Below are positions 35,470-44,727 of a stretch of 64,000 bases of DNA, piece after piece. How positions within the stretch are numbered: position 1 is the stretch's first letter; each line of letters starts with the position of its first letter. The notes under the pieces are model-generated. The model saw only the letters and a program-made list of their open reading frames with translations, was not told the DNA's origin and made no database searches. A program made the position numbers and the translations under genes. The DNA lies in NCBI GenBank assembly GCA_028868855.1, contig JAGWTR010000003.1, positions 62,001-126,000 of the forward strand, written 5' to 3'. Source of the stretch: Burkholderiales bacterium (lineage in GTDB: Bacteria > Pseudomonadota > Gammaproteobacteria > Burkholderiales > Burkholderiaceae_C).

Positions 35470-37188
35470 TTACTCCACGTCCTTGGCCGGTTTGCTGCCT
35501 TGGCCATACTCGCTCAGGCGCTGCTGGGTGCTGGCGACTTCTTGCGCCCACTCGGCCTCGCCCTTGATGATGGTGGGTTTGAGCAGGAACACCAGCTCGC
35601 GTTTTTCCAGGCGGTGGTCCTTGCGGGAGAACAGATTGCCCACCACCGGCACGTCGCCGGCCCCGGGCACCTTGCTGTCATCGCTGGTCTGGGTTTGCTG
35701 CATCAGGCCGCCGATGGCCACGATGACGCCATCCTGCATGCGCACCACCGTGTCGGTTTCATTGATGTTGCTGGAGGCCAGCGGCAGGGAGTAGCTGCCC
35801 AGGCTGCCCAGGTTCACCACCTTGGTTCGCTCAGACACCGTGCTGACCGCCGGGCGGATGTGCAGCGTGATCATGCCGTCCGCGTCGATCTGCGGCGTCA
35901 CGTCCAGCGAGATCCCCGAGAAGAACGGCTGCACCGTGATCGACGGGGTCGTCACATTGCCGGTCGTGCTGGTGGTGGTGGTGGTGGAGATGTTGGTGAT
36001 GAAGAAGTCATCCGTGCCCACGCGCAACAAGGCTTTCTGGTTGTTGACGGCGGCCACGCGCGGCGAGGACAGCACATGCACCGAGCCCTGGGTTTCCAGG
36101 AAGTTCAGCAGGCCGACAAAGCCGTTGTTGGTGAAGGCCATGCCCAGCAGGCCCGAGCCCGGGGTCGCCAGCACCTGGCCGAGGGTGTTGATGGTGGGCA
36201 CGCCCGTGTCGGACACCGGCGTGGCAATGGCGCCTTGCTCGACGCCGAACTTCTGTCCGATGCTGCCTGGGATGCTGACCTGCTTGGCGTCCGCGCCCAC
36301 CGAGAAGCGGTGGTTGCCGCCCTTCAGGCCCGACCAATTGATGCCGGACTCGAAGCCATCTTTGAGCGTGACTTCAACGATCTTGGCTTCGAGCATCACC
36401 TGACGCTCGATGGACACCTTGGAGGCGCGCAAGAACTTCTCGACCTCTGCCAGCTCCTTGGGGAAGGCGCGCACCACCACCACGCCGGTCTGCTGCGACA
36501 GCACGACCTGGCGGCCGCCTTCGGTGCCGACGATGGCCTTCAAGGAGGTGTCCAACTCTTTCCAGAAATCGGCGTCCGTGCTGGTGGACACTTGACTGCC
36601 CTCGGTCGAGTTCGTGCCACCGCTGCCACCGCCCGAGGCATTGTTGATGGCGGCGGTGATGGAGCCCGAGGTCACCCGCGTATCGCTGCGGCCCACGCGC
36701 CGTGCGGCGGGATAACTGACCTGGAAGATGCGGCTGTTCAGCGCGGCCAGTTGCACGATGACGCGATGGCCTTCGATGGTGTATTCGTAGCCATACAGTT
36801 CACGCAGCGCATCCAGGGCTTCCTTGACGGTCACGTCCTTGAGGTTGACCGTGATCGCGCCAGGCAGGCTGCCGGCCAGCAAGATGTTGTAGCGAGAGCC
36901 TGAGCCAATGGCCTGGTACACCTGCGCCGGCGACGCATTGGTCACGGCCAGGTCAAAGCGGTACTCCGGCACGGCCACCCGGGCGGGTTTGGGGGGAGCC
37001 GCCGGGGGCATCAAGGCTTGCAGCACCGACTCGGGCGCTTTCGCCGCAGCGGGCGCCCGCGAGGCGGAGTCCTGCCGCAGCTCCTTGTCGATGGCGGCCA
37101 GGGTTCGGCCAGGCGCGGGGCCCAGCTGACAGGCGGCCAAACTTGCGCAACAGCCCAACAGGGTCATCAAACGGTGGAGTTGCATCAT
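35470..37188 (-). CDS. mshL: MSHA pilus outer membrane secretin MshL
   Basis: The 572-residue lipoprotein has a lipobox at SLAAC (C20), a STN/N0-like domain (about 90-150, ILLAGSLPGAITVNLKDV), an N1-type domain (VVLSQQTGVVVVRAF) and a C-terminal secretin domain ending with GDVPVVGNLFSRKDHR and ELVFLLKPTI. It should form the outer membrane ring through which the pilus exits. It overlaps mshK by 4 bases. Confidence 0.94.
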   Translation of the reverse strand: MMQLHRLMTLLGCCASLAACQLGPAPGRTLAAIDKELRQDSASRAPAAAKAPESVLQALMPPAAPPKPARVAVPEYRFDLAVTNASPAQVYQAIGSGSRYNILLAGSLPGAITVNLKDVTVKEALDALRELYGYEYTIEGHRVIVQLAALNSRIFQVSYPAARRVGRSDTRVTSGSITAAINNASGGGSGGTNSTEGSQVSTSTDADFWKELDTSLKAIVGTEGGRQVVLSQQTGVVVVRAFPKELAEVEKFLRASKVSIERQVMLEAKIVEVTLKDGFESGINWSGLKGGNHRFSVGADAKQVSIPGSIGQKFGVEQGAIATPVSDTGVPTINTLGQVLATPGSGLLGMAFTNNGFVGLLNFLETQGSVHVLSSPRVAAVNNQKALLRVGTDDFFITNISTTTTTSTTGNVTTPSITVQPFFSGISLDVTPQIDADGMITLHIRPAVSTVSERTKVVNLGSLGSYSLPLASSNINETDTVVRMQDGVIVAIGGLMQQTQTSDDSKVPGAGDVPVVGNLFSRKDHRLEKRELVFLLKPTIIKGEAEWAQEVASTQQRLSEYGQGSKPAKDVE

Positions 37189-37574
37189 GGCTTCCTGGTC
37201 CGGATGTGGGCGTTGCTGGATGAGCGGGCCATCTCAACGCCGGGTGATAGTTCAAGGGTTTCGATCGTTCCGTCGGGGTGGCGCAACTGCACGGCGCGAC
37301 GCTTGATGGCCGTCAGCACCGACCCATCGCGCACGGTGGCGCCCTGTGCCACCCAGAGGCCATCGATCAGGGCCTGGGGTTGGCGGCCAAGCTTGAGGCC
37401 GGCCAAGCCCGTGCTGGAGGGGGTTTCAACCGTGGCCAAGGCCGGGTCGGAGGCACTCGCGGTCGGCGGGGTCGGCGGCACGAAGGGCGCCGACGGGCCC
37501 AGCGCCAGGGCGGCAGGGGCGGCGCCCAGCAGGGCCCACCCCAGCAGGTGAGCGGAGATCAGAGCGCGAGCCAT
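37185..37574 (-). CDS. mshK: MSHA biogenesis protein MshK-like
   Basis: This 129-residue protein has a signal peptide (to about 25, ALA) and a Pro/Thr-rich stretch, then a short beta-rich part (QALIDGLWVAQGATVRDG, AVQLRHPDGTIETLEL). It matches MshK and PilP-like periplasmic proteins by order and shape, not by a strong motif. It overlaps mshJ by 16 bases and mshL by 4 bases. Confidence 0.78.
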   Translation of the reverse strand: MARALISAHLLGWALLGAAPAALALGPSAPFVPPTPPTASASDPALATVETPSSTGLAGLKLGRQPQALIDGLWVAQGATVRDGSVLTAIKRRAVQLRHPDGTIETLELSPGVEMARSSSNAHIRTRKP

Positions 37575-38227
37575 GTCTTTTCCAATCCAATGGTGACCAG
37601 CATGACGGTCGCCTCGATGACGCCAGTGGGCTGCGCCTGCAGATGAACGCTTTCCACGCGCAGTGGGCGGCTGCTGTTTTCAAGCGCATCGAGCGTGGCG
37701 GGCAGGCTGGCCAGTTCCGTTTGCAGCTTCAGTTCATAGCGATGGCGGAACAGCTGTGGTGGGAGGCTGGCGGGGGCGGCGCTGGCCGGCTCGTCCGAGG
37801 CTGGCGCCGCTTCGGCGGTGGCCGCCGCTGGTGCGGCAATGGTGAGCTCTTCCACCGTCAAGGCCCGCAAGCCCTGAATGGTGACGGCCTGCTGGCGCAG
37901 CGTGCGCGCCAGCATGAAGCTCAGAGAATCCTTCAAGCCATTGTTCAGCCCGAACGCGGCCAGGTCCTTGTCGACACTGGCCTTGCGCTGCGCCAGCCCG
38001 GTGGCCAGTTCGTCGCGCTGCTTGCTGGCCGCGGCCTGCGCCTGCACGGAGTCCTGGGCGGTGGCGGCCATGCTCGCCAGCATGGACTTGCGCTGGGCGT
38101 TCAAGGGCATGATCACCAGCATGTCCAGGCCAATGATCACCGCGAGCAGGGCGGCGAACAAGGCGGCGCGGTCACGCTCACTCAAGCGCTCCAGCATGGT
38201 CAGCCACTTGTTGATGGACGAGCTCAT
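37559..38227 (-). CDS. mshJ: MSHA biogenesis protein MshJ-like (PilO-type)
   Basis: The 222-residue protein has one N-terminal membrane helix (about 22-42), a coiled-coil of about 60 residues (QDSVQAQAAASKQRDELA) and a C-terminal alpha/beta domain, as in PilO/GspM proteins of the alignment complex. It overlaps the PilN-like gene upstream by 4 bases and mshK by 16. Confidence 0.83.
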   Translation of the reverse strand: MSSSINKWLTMLERLSERDRAALFAALLAVIIGLDMLVIMPLNAQRKSMLASMAATAQDSVQAQAAASKQRDELATGLAQRKASVDKDLAAFGLNNGLKDSLSFMLARTLRQQAVTIQGLRALTVEELTIAAPAAATAEAAPASDEPASAAPASLPPQLFRHRYELKLQTELASLPATLDALENSSRPLRVESVHLQAQPTGVIEATVMLVTIGLEKTWLAL

Positions 38228-38847
38228 GGGGTGGCTCCCTGGGCGGCCGCCGTGGCCAGCACAAAGTGGTAATACTTGGGCAAGGGGGCACGAGGCTCGG
38301 GCGCGCTGGCGGGGGCCGCGGCACCATCGTCCTCGGTGCTGGCCTGGGGTTCCAGGGTGATGACCTGCACGGGCAGTCCTTGCAGGGCGGGCACTTTCGA
38401 CAAGCGGTCTGAATACTCGGCCAGGGCGCTGGGGTCGGTGGCACCGCCCACGATGCGCAGGCCGCCCTTGCCAACAAATTGGACTTCCTTGAGCCACAAA
38501 CTGGCGGGCAGCGCGGTGATCACATTGGCCAGCAGCTTGGCGTTGTCGGTGGGCAGGTCGGTGAGTTTGGAGAGCCCATCGCGCAGCAATTCATCGCGGA
38601 TGACGCTGCTCATGCTGGCTTGAAAGGCCGCATCGGCATCGCCCGGGGCGGGGGCCGGATTGGCGGCATTGCTGGCGTCCTGGGCACGGGCCAGCGCCAG
38701 GGTCTGGCCCAACTGGTAGCGCTCGTAACTGTAGTGCGCCCCCAGCAGGCCGGTGGCCAACATGAGAAGCAAGGCGGCCGTCTTGCTCGACAAACGCTCC
38801 GCCTTGGGTCGCAGCGACGGGTCGATCAGGTTGATTTGCGGCCTCAT
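38224..38847 (-). CDS. PilN-like MSHA assembly protein
   Basis: The 207-residue protein starts MRPQINLIDPSLRP, the cytoplasmic INL motif by which PilN-type proteins dock onto a PilM-type partner, then has a membrane helix at 22-38 and a periplasmic PilN-like domain (ITALPASLWLKEVQF, GLRIVGGATDPSAL). In Vibrio msh clusters this corresponds to a second MshI protein (MshI2). It overlaps both neighbours by 4 bases. Confidence 0.83.
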   Translation of the reverse strand: MRPQINLIDPSLRPKAERLSSKTAALLLMLATGLLGAHYSYERYQLGQTLALARAQDASNAANPAPAPGDADAAFQASMSSVIRDELLRDGLSKLTDLPTDNAKLLANVITALPASLWLKEVQFVGKGGLRIVGGATDPSALAEYSDRLSKVPALQGLPVQVITLEPQASTEDDGAAAPASAPEPRAPLPKYYHFVLATAAAQGATP

Positions 38848-39794
38848 TCGACGGCCTCCACGCGCAGCGCGGCGCCAATGGCCAAGGTGTAGTCCAGGCG
38901 CTGCTCGACATCGCCCTCGCTCGGGGGGTCTTCAAACGTCACCCAGTCGCCCAGCACGAAGGGCTCCACATGCAGGTCGACTTGACCGGACAGGGCAATG
39001 GCCACCCCTGGCGCATCCACCACCGAGGACAGCCACACCCGCGTCAGGGTGGCCGCTGAAAACTGGCGTCCAAAAGCGTCGGTGGTGCGTTGAATTTCCA
39101 GGGCAAAGCGTTCGAACAGCTGGGCGCGGTCCATCTCGTCCAGGATCAGCAACTGCTCACCGCCCACGCTCAACTGGCGGAACGTGCACAGACTCTCGCG
39201 CCAGACAATGATCAGGTGCGTGGTGTCCCAGCCGATGTGTAAAAAGGCCACGGCTTGCTCGCCCGAGGCCAGCACGGCGAGATTGCGCAAGGCCATTTCA
39301 CCGATGTCAATGGACGACAGGGACAGCTTGGCCGCGTGCCAATGGCCCATCCAAGAGGTGATCACGGACTTGCGCGCCACCACCGACAGCAAGCGCTGGG
39401 GCGCATTGGCCGAGACTTCGCCCGGCACGCTCATGCAATCCAGGGCCGCCTCGTCGGGCGGGAAATCGATCAGATCCTTCATCTGCCAACGCACGGCCGA
39501 CTTGCGCTCGGCCTCTTCCACCGCGGGCGCATCGATCTGCAAGATCTGGTATTCGCTGGGCTCCAGCAATAAATTGGTGCGACTGCCTTTGGGGGCGCTC
39601 TGTTTCTGCCATTGCAGCAGGGCGCTGAGGCGTTCAGCCCCGGCGAAGCACTGCTGCTGGCTGATCCGCACCTTGCCATCCGGCCCGGTTTTGGCGCAAG
39701 CCACCAGGACCCGATCCCGTCCGGCTTGCATGCCAATCCAGCCGCCATCGGCGGTTTTGGCGCGTCTCAATGAGAACCAGGGGGGCAGTGACAT
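38844..39794 (-). CDS. mshI: MSHA biogenesis protein MshI (PilM-like)
   Basis: The 316-residue cytoplasmic protein resembles PilM/GspL cytoplasmic domains (actin-like fold): VLVACAKTGPDGKVRI, LEPSEYQILQIDAPAVEEAE and WQMKDLIDFP. It would anchor the PilN-like protein in the inner membrane. It is the first gene of the msh cluster on the minus strand, and no mshH gene precedes it. A candidate promoter lies upstream between it and the DUF484 gene. Confidence 0.85.
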   Translation of the reverse strand: MSLPPWFSLRRAKTADGGWIGMQAGRDRVLVACAKTGPDGKVRISQQQCFAGAERLSALLQWQKQSAPKGSRTNLLLEPSEYQILQIDAPAVEEAERKSAVRWQMKDLIDFPPDEAALDCMSVPGEVSANAPQRLLSVVARKSVITSWMGHWHAAKLSLSSIDIGEMALRNLAVLASGEQAVAFLHIGWDTTHLIIVWRESLCTFRQLSVGGEQLLILDEMDRAQLFERFALEIQRTTDAFGRQFSAATLTRVWLSSVVDAPGVAIALSGQVDLHVEPFVLGDWVTFEDPPSEGDVEQRLDYTLAIGAALRVEAVE

Positions 39795-39856
39795 GGCGAG
39801 AATGAAGGCGGGTGTGTACGCCTATCACTCTAGTCAGCCCCTATTTTTCAAAATGC

Positions 39857-39883
39857 AGAATAAGGCCGGGAAAAAATGGTCAA
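39857..39883 (-). promoter_or_regulatory. Weak candidate promoter of the msh cluster
   Basis: On the minus strand TTGACC (39883-39878) and TATTCT (39862-39857) are 15 bases apart, 60 bases upstream of mshI. The spacing is short, so this is tentative. A second pair, TTGAAA (39851-39846) with a poor -10 near 39828, is also present. Confidence 0.3.
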
Positions 39884-39892
39884 CTGAGACCG

Positions 39893-40579
39893 TCAGCCCA
39901 GCAGTCGCGCCAACGCCGCACCCGTTGTCTCGCCCACCTGCTGCAAAAAGTCCACGCCCATGTCGGCCGTGTAACGTGTCGGGTCGGGCGAACCCAGCAC
40001 CAAAAGGCCGTAGGTGTGCCCCTGGTGGCGCAGCGGGATCATGGCCAGCGAGGTGATGGTGCTGGCGTCCGCCAGCCAGCGCGAGGCTTCAAAACCGGCG
40101 TTGACCCCGCAATAGGGCACGGTCAGGCTGCCCGCAAAGCTCTTGGCATCGTCGCTCACCGCTTGAGCGCAGGGCAAGTCACGCAAGGTGGCCAGCACCG
40201 ACTGGGTGGGGGTGTCCCACACGCGCACGGCCGCCTGCGGGATCAAAAATTCGCTTTGCAGCTCGGCCAGCAGCACGTCGGCCACGGTGGCGTCGTCGTG
40301 GGCCAGCAGCACCGCGCGCACCCAGCGGTGCAGGCGCTCGGCAATGGCCTCGTTGTCCTGGCTGTGGCGAATCATTTCCATGATCCGGCGCTCCAGGCCC
40401 TTGATCTTGTCGCGCAGCATTTCCATCTGGCGCTCTTGCAGCGAGACGGCGCGCTGGCCATGCGGGCTGGTCAGTTGCACGCTGGCCAGCAATTGCGCGT
40501 GCCGCTCGAAAAACCCGGGCGTGTGGACCAGGTAGTTGGCGATGTCGTCTTCGGTGATGCCTTGCAAGGGGGTGGTCAT
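39893..40579 (-). CDS. DUF484 family protein
   Basis: The 228-residue protein begins MTTPLQGITEDDIANYLVHTPGFFERH, the DUF484 signature, followed by a coiled-coil (QERQMEMLRDKIKGLERRI) and a GAF-like domain (SLAMIPLRHQGHTYGLLVLGS). Function unknown; it usually lies between dapF and xerC, as in E. coli yigA. A GTG at 40603, overlapping the dapF stop (GTGA), is an equally possible start that adds eight residues. Confidence 0.9.
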   Translation of the reverse strand: MTTPLQGITEDDIANYLVHTPGFFERHAQLLASVQLTSPHGQRAVSLQERQMEMLRDKIKGLERRIMEMIRHSQDNEAIAERLHRWVRAVLLAHDDATVADVLLAELQSEFLIPQAAVRVWDTPTQSVLATLRDLPCAQAVSDDAKSFAGSLTVPYCGVNAGFEASRWLADASTITSLAMIPLRHQGHTYGLLVLGSPDPTRYTADMGVDFLQQVGETTGAALARLLG

Positions 40580-40599
40580 GGTGGGGAGGATGGTTGGAG

Positions 40600-41463
40600 T
40601 CACAGAAGGGGCACGTCGATGTCGCCATCGAACACCTTGACGGCGGGGCCGGTCATGAGCACCGAGTGGCCAGGGCCGGCCCAGTCGATGGTCAACTGGC
40701 CGCCGCTCGTGGTCACGTTGACGGGGCCATCCAGCCAGCCCAGGCGGATGCCGGCCACCACGGCGGCGCAGGCGCCGGTGCCGCAGGCCAGGGTTTCGCC
40801 GGCGCCGCGCTCATACACGCGCAGCTTGATGTTTTGGCGGTCGACCACTTCCATGAAGCCGGCATTGACGCGGCGCGCAAAGCGCTCGTGGCCTTCAATT
40901 TGCGGGCCCTGTTCGCCCACCGGAGCCTGCTCGACGCTGTCCACGCGCTGCACCGCGTGCGGGTTGCCCATCGACACCACGGCCACTTCCACCGGGTAGT
41001 CGCCCAGCGCCAGCGGCCACAGCTCGGCGCCATTGACCAGGCGCGGCGTGAGGCCGGTGCTGTTGAAGGGCACTTGCGCGGGCTCCAGCACCGGCGCGCC
41101 CATGTCCACCGTGACGCGGCCATCGCCCTGCAAGCGCGGCTCGATGATGCCGCCCAGGGTCTGCACGCGCAGGGTGGTCTTGGCGCTCAGGCCGCTGTCG
41201 TGCACGAAGCGCGCAAAGCAGCGCGCGCCATTGCCGCATTGCTCGACCTCGCCACCATCGGCATTGACGATGCGGTAGGTGAAGTCGGTGCCTTGATCGG
41301 GCGAGCCAGGCTCGACGATCAGGATCTGGTCCGCGCCGATGCCAAAGCGCCGGTCGGCCAGAAAGCGAAATTGCGCCGCGCTCAGGGCCAGCGGCGCACG
41401 GGTGGCGTCAAGCACGATGAAATCGTTGCCCGCGCCATGCATCTTGGAAAAGTGCAGCTTCAT
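40600..41463 (-). CDS. dapF: Diaminopimelate epimerase DapF
   Basis: DapF converts LL- to meso-diaminopimelate for lysine and peptidoglycan synthesis. The 287-residue protein has both catalytic cysteines: C76 in EQCGNGARC and C227 in LACGTGACA, plus KMHGAGNDF at the N-terminus. It starts 18 bases after the stop of the acyltransferase gene and probably shares its transcript. Confidence 0.96.
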   Translation of the reverse strand: MKLHFSKMHGAGNDFIVLDATRAPLALSAAQFRFLADRRFGIGADQILIVEPGSPDQGTDFTYRIVNADGGEVEQCGNGARCFARFVHDSGLSAKTTLRVQTLGGIIEPRLQGDGRVTVDMGAPVLEPAQVPFNSTGLTPRLVNGAELWPLALGDYPVEVAVVSMGNPHAVQRVDSVEQAPVGEQGPQIEGHERFARRVNAGFMEVVDRQNIKLRVYERGAGETLACGTGACAAVVAGIRLGWLDGPVNVTTSGGQLTIDWAGPGHSVLMTGPAVKVFDGDIDVPLL

Positions 41464-41481
41464 GGGCCGGATTATGAAGCG

Positions 41482-42411
41482 TCAGTAGAAACCGGGCTCG
41501 CCGGGCGGACGGGTCTTGAAGCGCTTGTGCACCCACAGGTACTGGGCGGGGCGCTTGAGGATCTCGGCCTCGATCAGGCGGTTCAGGCGCGCCGTGTCGG
41601 CCACCGCGTCGTCGGTCGGAAAGTCGGCCATGGCCGGCAGGAAGTGGATGCGCCAGCCCTGGCCACCGGGCAGGGTTTCGGCGATCACCGGCTGCACCAC
41701 CATGTTGAGCATCTTGGCCATGCGCGAGGGCGCCAGCAAGGTGGCGGCGGGCACGCCGAAAAACGGCACGAAGGCCGCGTCCTTGGCGCCAAAGTCCATG
41801 TCCGGCAGGTTGAAAAACCCCCGCCCTTGCTTGATGGCGCGAAACAGTGGCTTGACCGAATCGCTGCGCGGAAAGATCTCGGCGTTGCCAAAGCGCAGTC
41901 GGCCGCGCTTCATGGCGACGTCGATCACTGGGTTGCTCTGCGTCTGGTAGATGGACGCGCCGGGGCGCTCCTGGCACAGCAAGATGGCCGCGCCGGCCAC
42001 GTCCAGGCCGACGAAGTGCGGGCACAGCCACATGGTGGGGCGGCCGGTGGTCTGCATCTCGCGTTCGGCCAGCCCGATGTCGCCTTCAATGTGGAGGTGG
42101 CGCTTGATGCGCGCGGGCGAGGCGTACCAGAACAGCGCGCGTTCCAGCAGGCTGCGACCCAGCCAGCGGAAATGCGCGCGCACCAGGGCGCGGCGCTCGG
42201 CCTCGGGCCTGTCGGGAAAGCACAATTGCAGGTTGCGCAGCGCGATCCGGCGCCGTGAGCCGGCCAGCGGGTGCAGCAGCGCGCCCAGGCCCCAACCCAG
42301 CGCCGCCAACACCGACAGGGGCAGCCAGGACAGCAGCCACAGCAGGCCCAGCGTCAGGCGAACGCCCAGCGTGCCCAGGCCATCCACCAAGGTGTTCGCC
42401 AGAGGCTTCAT
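41482..42411 (-). CDS. Lysophospholipid/lipid A acyltransferase, LpxL-like, copy with HX4D
   Basis: The 309-residue protein has an N-terminal membrane helix (about 15-45) and the LpxL/HtrB motif HFVGLD (HX4D), with YQTQSNPVID and FFGVPAATL. LpxL-type enzymes add a secondary acyl chain to lipid A using acyl-ACP. The ATG at 42411 overlaps the upstream acyltransferase stop by 4 bases. Two such genes before dapF are typical of this group of bacteria. Confidence 0.9.
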   Translation of the reverse strand: MKPLANTLVDGLGTLGVRLTLGLLWLLSWLPLSVLAALGWGLGALLHPLAGSRRRIALRNLQLCFPDRPEAERRALVRAHFRWLGRSLLERALFWYASPARIKRHLHIEGDIGLAEREMQTTGRPTMWLCPHFVGLDVAGAAILLCQERPGASIYQTQSNPVIDVAMKRGRLRFGNAEIFPRSDSVKPLFRAIKQGRGFFNLPDMDFGAKDAAFVPFFGVPAATLLAPSRMAKMLNMVVQPVIAETLPGGQGWRIHFLPAMADFPTDDAVADTARLNRLIEAEILKRPAQYLWVHKRFKTRPPGEPGFY

Positions 42412-43331
42412 TCGGCCGGTCCTGCGGCGGCGCGGGTCAGGATCTCCGCGCGCGGCTGTTTGTATCGGTTGTAGCCCCAAAGGTACTGCTGAGGGCATTG
42501 CATGATCAGGTCTTCCATGGCGCGATTGAGCGCGGCCGCCGATTGTGCCGGATCGCCGCTGGCAATGGCCGCCATCAAGGCCTCTGGCGCCGCTTCAGCG
42601 TGGACAATGAAGTCAGCGCCCACTTTGCGGCGTTGGCGCGCGCTCAGGCGCTCACCGCGCAAAATCAGCACCTGACACCCGGTCTGGTGAGCCAGCTTGG
42701 CGGCCATGGTCATGGTGTAGGCCGGCTGGCCAAAAAACGGCGCCCACACACCCATGCCCTCGGGGGGCACCTGGTCGGGCAGCAGGCCGATGGTCTGGCC
42801 GCTCTTGAGCGCCCGCATCAACTGGCGCACGCCGCCCAGCGTGGCCGGCGAGGCGGTCAGGTGGGGGCGGTTGCGGGCATGCACCATCACCTCGGCCAGC
42901 CAGGCCTGGCGCGCCGGACGGTACAGCACCGTGATCGGCTGGCGTGCGCCAAAGCGCGCGGCGTAGGCCTGCGCAATGATCTCGAAGCAGCCGATGTGCG
43001 GGGTCAGCAGCAGCGCGCCCTGGCCTTGCCCCAGCACGTGCTCCACCACTTCGGGGTGACGCCAGACCACCCGGGGCGCCGGGCTCTGGCCTTCACGACC
43101 ACCGTCGCCTGCCCACAGGCGTGGCAGTTCGGCCACCATGCGCCCTGCGTGGCCCACCGCCGACCAGCGCTGCCACCGGCTCAGGCCCGCCCCGCGCGCA
43201 TGCGCCGCCAGACGCCGCCGGTACGAGGGCGACAGGCCATAGACCAGCCATCCCAGGGCCGCGCCCAGCGGGTGCAGCAGGCCCAGGGGCCAGCTGGCCG
43301 CCATGAAAAAGAGTCGAGACACAAACCACAT
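42408..43331 (-). CDS. Lysophospholipid/lipid A acyltransferase, LpxL-like, copy with HX4E
   Basis: The 307-residue protein has a hydrophobic N-terminus and the acyltransferase motif HIGCFE (HX4E), followed by VLYRPARQAWL, LLPDQVPPEGMG and FFGQPAYT. The acid in the motif is Glu rather than Asp, as in several lipid A acyltransferases. It heads the minus-strand operon acyltransferase-acyltransferase-dapF-DUF484, divergent from metK. Confidence 0.9.
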   Translation of the reverse strand: MWFVSRLFFMAASWPLGLLHPLGAALGWLVYGLSPSYRRRLAAHARGAGLSRWQRWSAVGHAGRMVAELPRLWAGDGGREGQSPAPRVVWRHPEVVEHVLGQGQGALLLTPHIGCFEIIAQAYAARFGARQPITVLYRPARQAWLAEVMVHARNRPHLTASPATLGGVRQLMRALKSGQTIGLLPDQVPPEGMGVWAPFFGQPAYTMTMAAKLAHQTGCQVLILRGERLSARQRRKVGADFIVHAEAAPEALMAAIASGDPAQSAAALNRAMEDLIMQCPQQYLWGYNRYKQPRAEILTRAAAGPAE

Positions 43332-43534
43332 CCCCCGATCTTCGCAGATGACATGGGGCTAGTGCGGAGTCAAAGCCGATGCGAATTGGCTACACTAGCG
43401 GCATCGCCGAGTTAACGAACAACTTGCGGGGCGATTCACAAATGCCGCTAAAGCGTTCGCCGCTTGTTCCAAAGAGAGTCATCCCTTCAAGCTCGGCGAC
43501 GCAGCCTGTCTTGAACTTTTTTGGAGCACACACC

Positions 43535-44722
43535 GTGGCGAACGACTTCCTCTTTACCTCTGAATCCGTCTCTGAAGGCCATCCCGACAAGGTGGCCGAC
43601 CAGATCTCCGACGCGATCCTGGACGCGATTTTCGAGCAAGACCCGCGCTCGCGCGTGGCCGCTGAAACCCTGTGCAACACCGGTCTGGTGGTGCTGGCTG
43701 GCGAGATCACCACCAACGCCCATGTGGACTACATCCAGGTGGCGCGTGACACCATCAAGCGCATCGGCTACGACAACACCGACTACGGCATCGACTACAA
43801 GGGTTGCGCCGTGCTGGTGGCGTACGACAAGCAGTCCAACGACATCGCCCAGGGCGTGGACCACGCCTCCGACGACCACCTCAACATCGGCGCGGGCGAC
43901 CAGGGCCTGATGTTCGGCTACGCCTGCAACGAAACGCCCGAGCTGATGCCCGCGCCGATCTATTACGCGCACCGCCTGGTCGAGCGCCAGGCGCAGCTGC
44001 GCAAGGACGGCCGCCTGCCCTTCCTGCGCCCGGACGCCAAGAGCCAGGTCACCATGCGCTATGTGGACGGCAAGCCCCACAGCATCGACACCGTGGTGCT
44101 GTCCACCCAGCACGACCCGGACCAGTCCGAGAGCCAGCACAAGATGAAGGCCTCGTTCACGGAAGCCATCATCGAAGAAATCATCAAGCCCGTCCTGCCC
44201 AAGGAATGGCTGAAAGAGACCAAGTTCCTGATCAACCCGACCGGCCGTTTTGTCATCGGTGGCCCGCAAGGCGACTGCGGGCTGACTGGCCGCAAGATCA
44301 TCGTCGACACCTACGGCGGCGCCTGCCCGCACGGCGGTGGCGCGTTCTCGGGCAAGGACCCCTCCAAGGTCGACCGCTCGGCCGCCTATGCCGCCCGCTA
44401 CGTGGCCAAGAACATCGTGGCCGCTGGGCTGGCCAAGCAGTGCCAGATCCAGGTGGCGTACGCCATTGGCGTGGCCCGCCCCATGAACGTGACGGTCTAC
44501 ACCGAAGGCACAGGCGTGATCCCCGACGATCAAATCGCCGCCCTGGTCACCGAGTACTTCGACCTGCGCCCCAAGGGCATCATCCAGATGCTGGACCTGC
44601 TGCGCCCGATCTACAGCAAGACCGCCGCTTACGGCCACTTCGGCCGCGAAGAGCCCGAGTTCACGTGGGAGCGTACCGACAAGGCCCGCTTCCTGCGTGA
44701 CGCCGCAGGCCTGAAGGGCTGA
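43535..44722 (+). CDS. metK: S-adenosylmethionine synthetase MetK
   Basis: MetK makes SAM from methionine and ATP. The 395-residue protein starts [18 protein letters not shown] and has [12 protein letters not shown], the P-loop-like [19 protein letters not shown] and DDQIAALV. Start GTG at 43535 is preceded by GGAG 9 bases away; an in-frame ATG at 43379 would add 52 residues not seen in MetK. The 203 bases before it contain a -10-like TACACT (43391-43396) without a good -35, and a small hairpin AAGCG-TTCGC-CGCTT, but no known SAM riboswitch. Confidence 0.97.
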   Translation: MANDFLFTSESVSEGHPDKVADQISDAILDAIFEQDPRSRVAAETLCNTGLVVLAGEITTNAHVDYIQVARDTIKRIGYDNTDYGIDYKGCAVLVAYDKQSNDIAQGVDHASDDHLNIGAGDQGLMFGYACNETPELMPAPIYYAHRLVERQAQLRKDGRLPFLRPDAKSQVTMRYVDGKPHSIDTVVLSTQHDPDQSESQHKMKASFTEAIIEEIIKPVLPKEWLKETKFLINPTGRFVIGGPQGDCGLTGRKIIVDTYGGACPHGGGAFSGKDPSKVDRSAAYAARYVAKNIVAAGLAKQCQIQVAYAIGVARPMNVTVYTEGTGVIPDDQIAALVTEYFDLRPKGIIQMLDLLRPIYSKTAAYGHFGREEPEFTWERTDKARFLRDAAGLKG

Positions 44723-44727
44723 GGCGT

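Noticed and set aside
35452-36903. A 483-codon plus-strand frame opposite mshL
   Set aside because: mshL is a clear secretin with lipobox and conserved C-terminus; the opposite frame is His- and Arg-rich and lacks any domain.
43332-43534. SAM riboswitch before metK
   Set aside because: The leader has a small hairpin and a -10-like element but none of the conserved cores of SAM-I, SAM-II or related classes that I can recognise.
43379-43534. Longer N-terminus for metK starting at ATG 43379
   Set aside because: It would add 52 residues absent from MetK; the GTG at 43535 has a ribosome site and the conserved start [18 protein letters not shown].
44655-44675. Fourth parS site in metK (TTCACGTGGGAG)
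   Set aside because: Only the central TTCACGTGG matches; flanking bases do not form the required palindrome.
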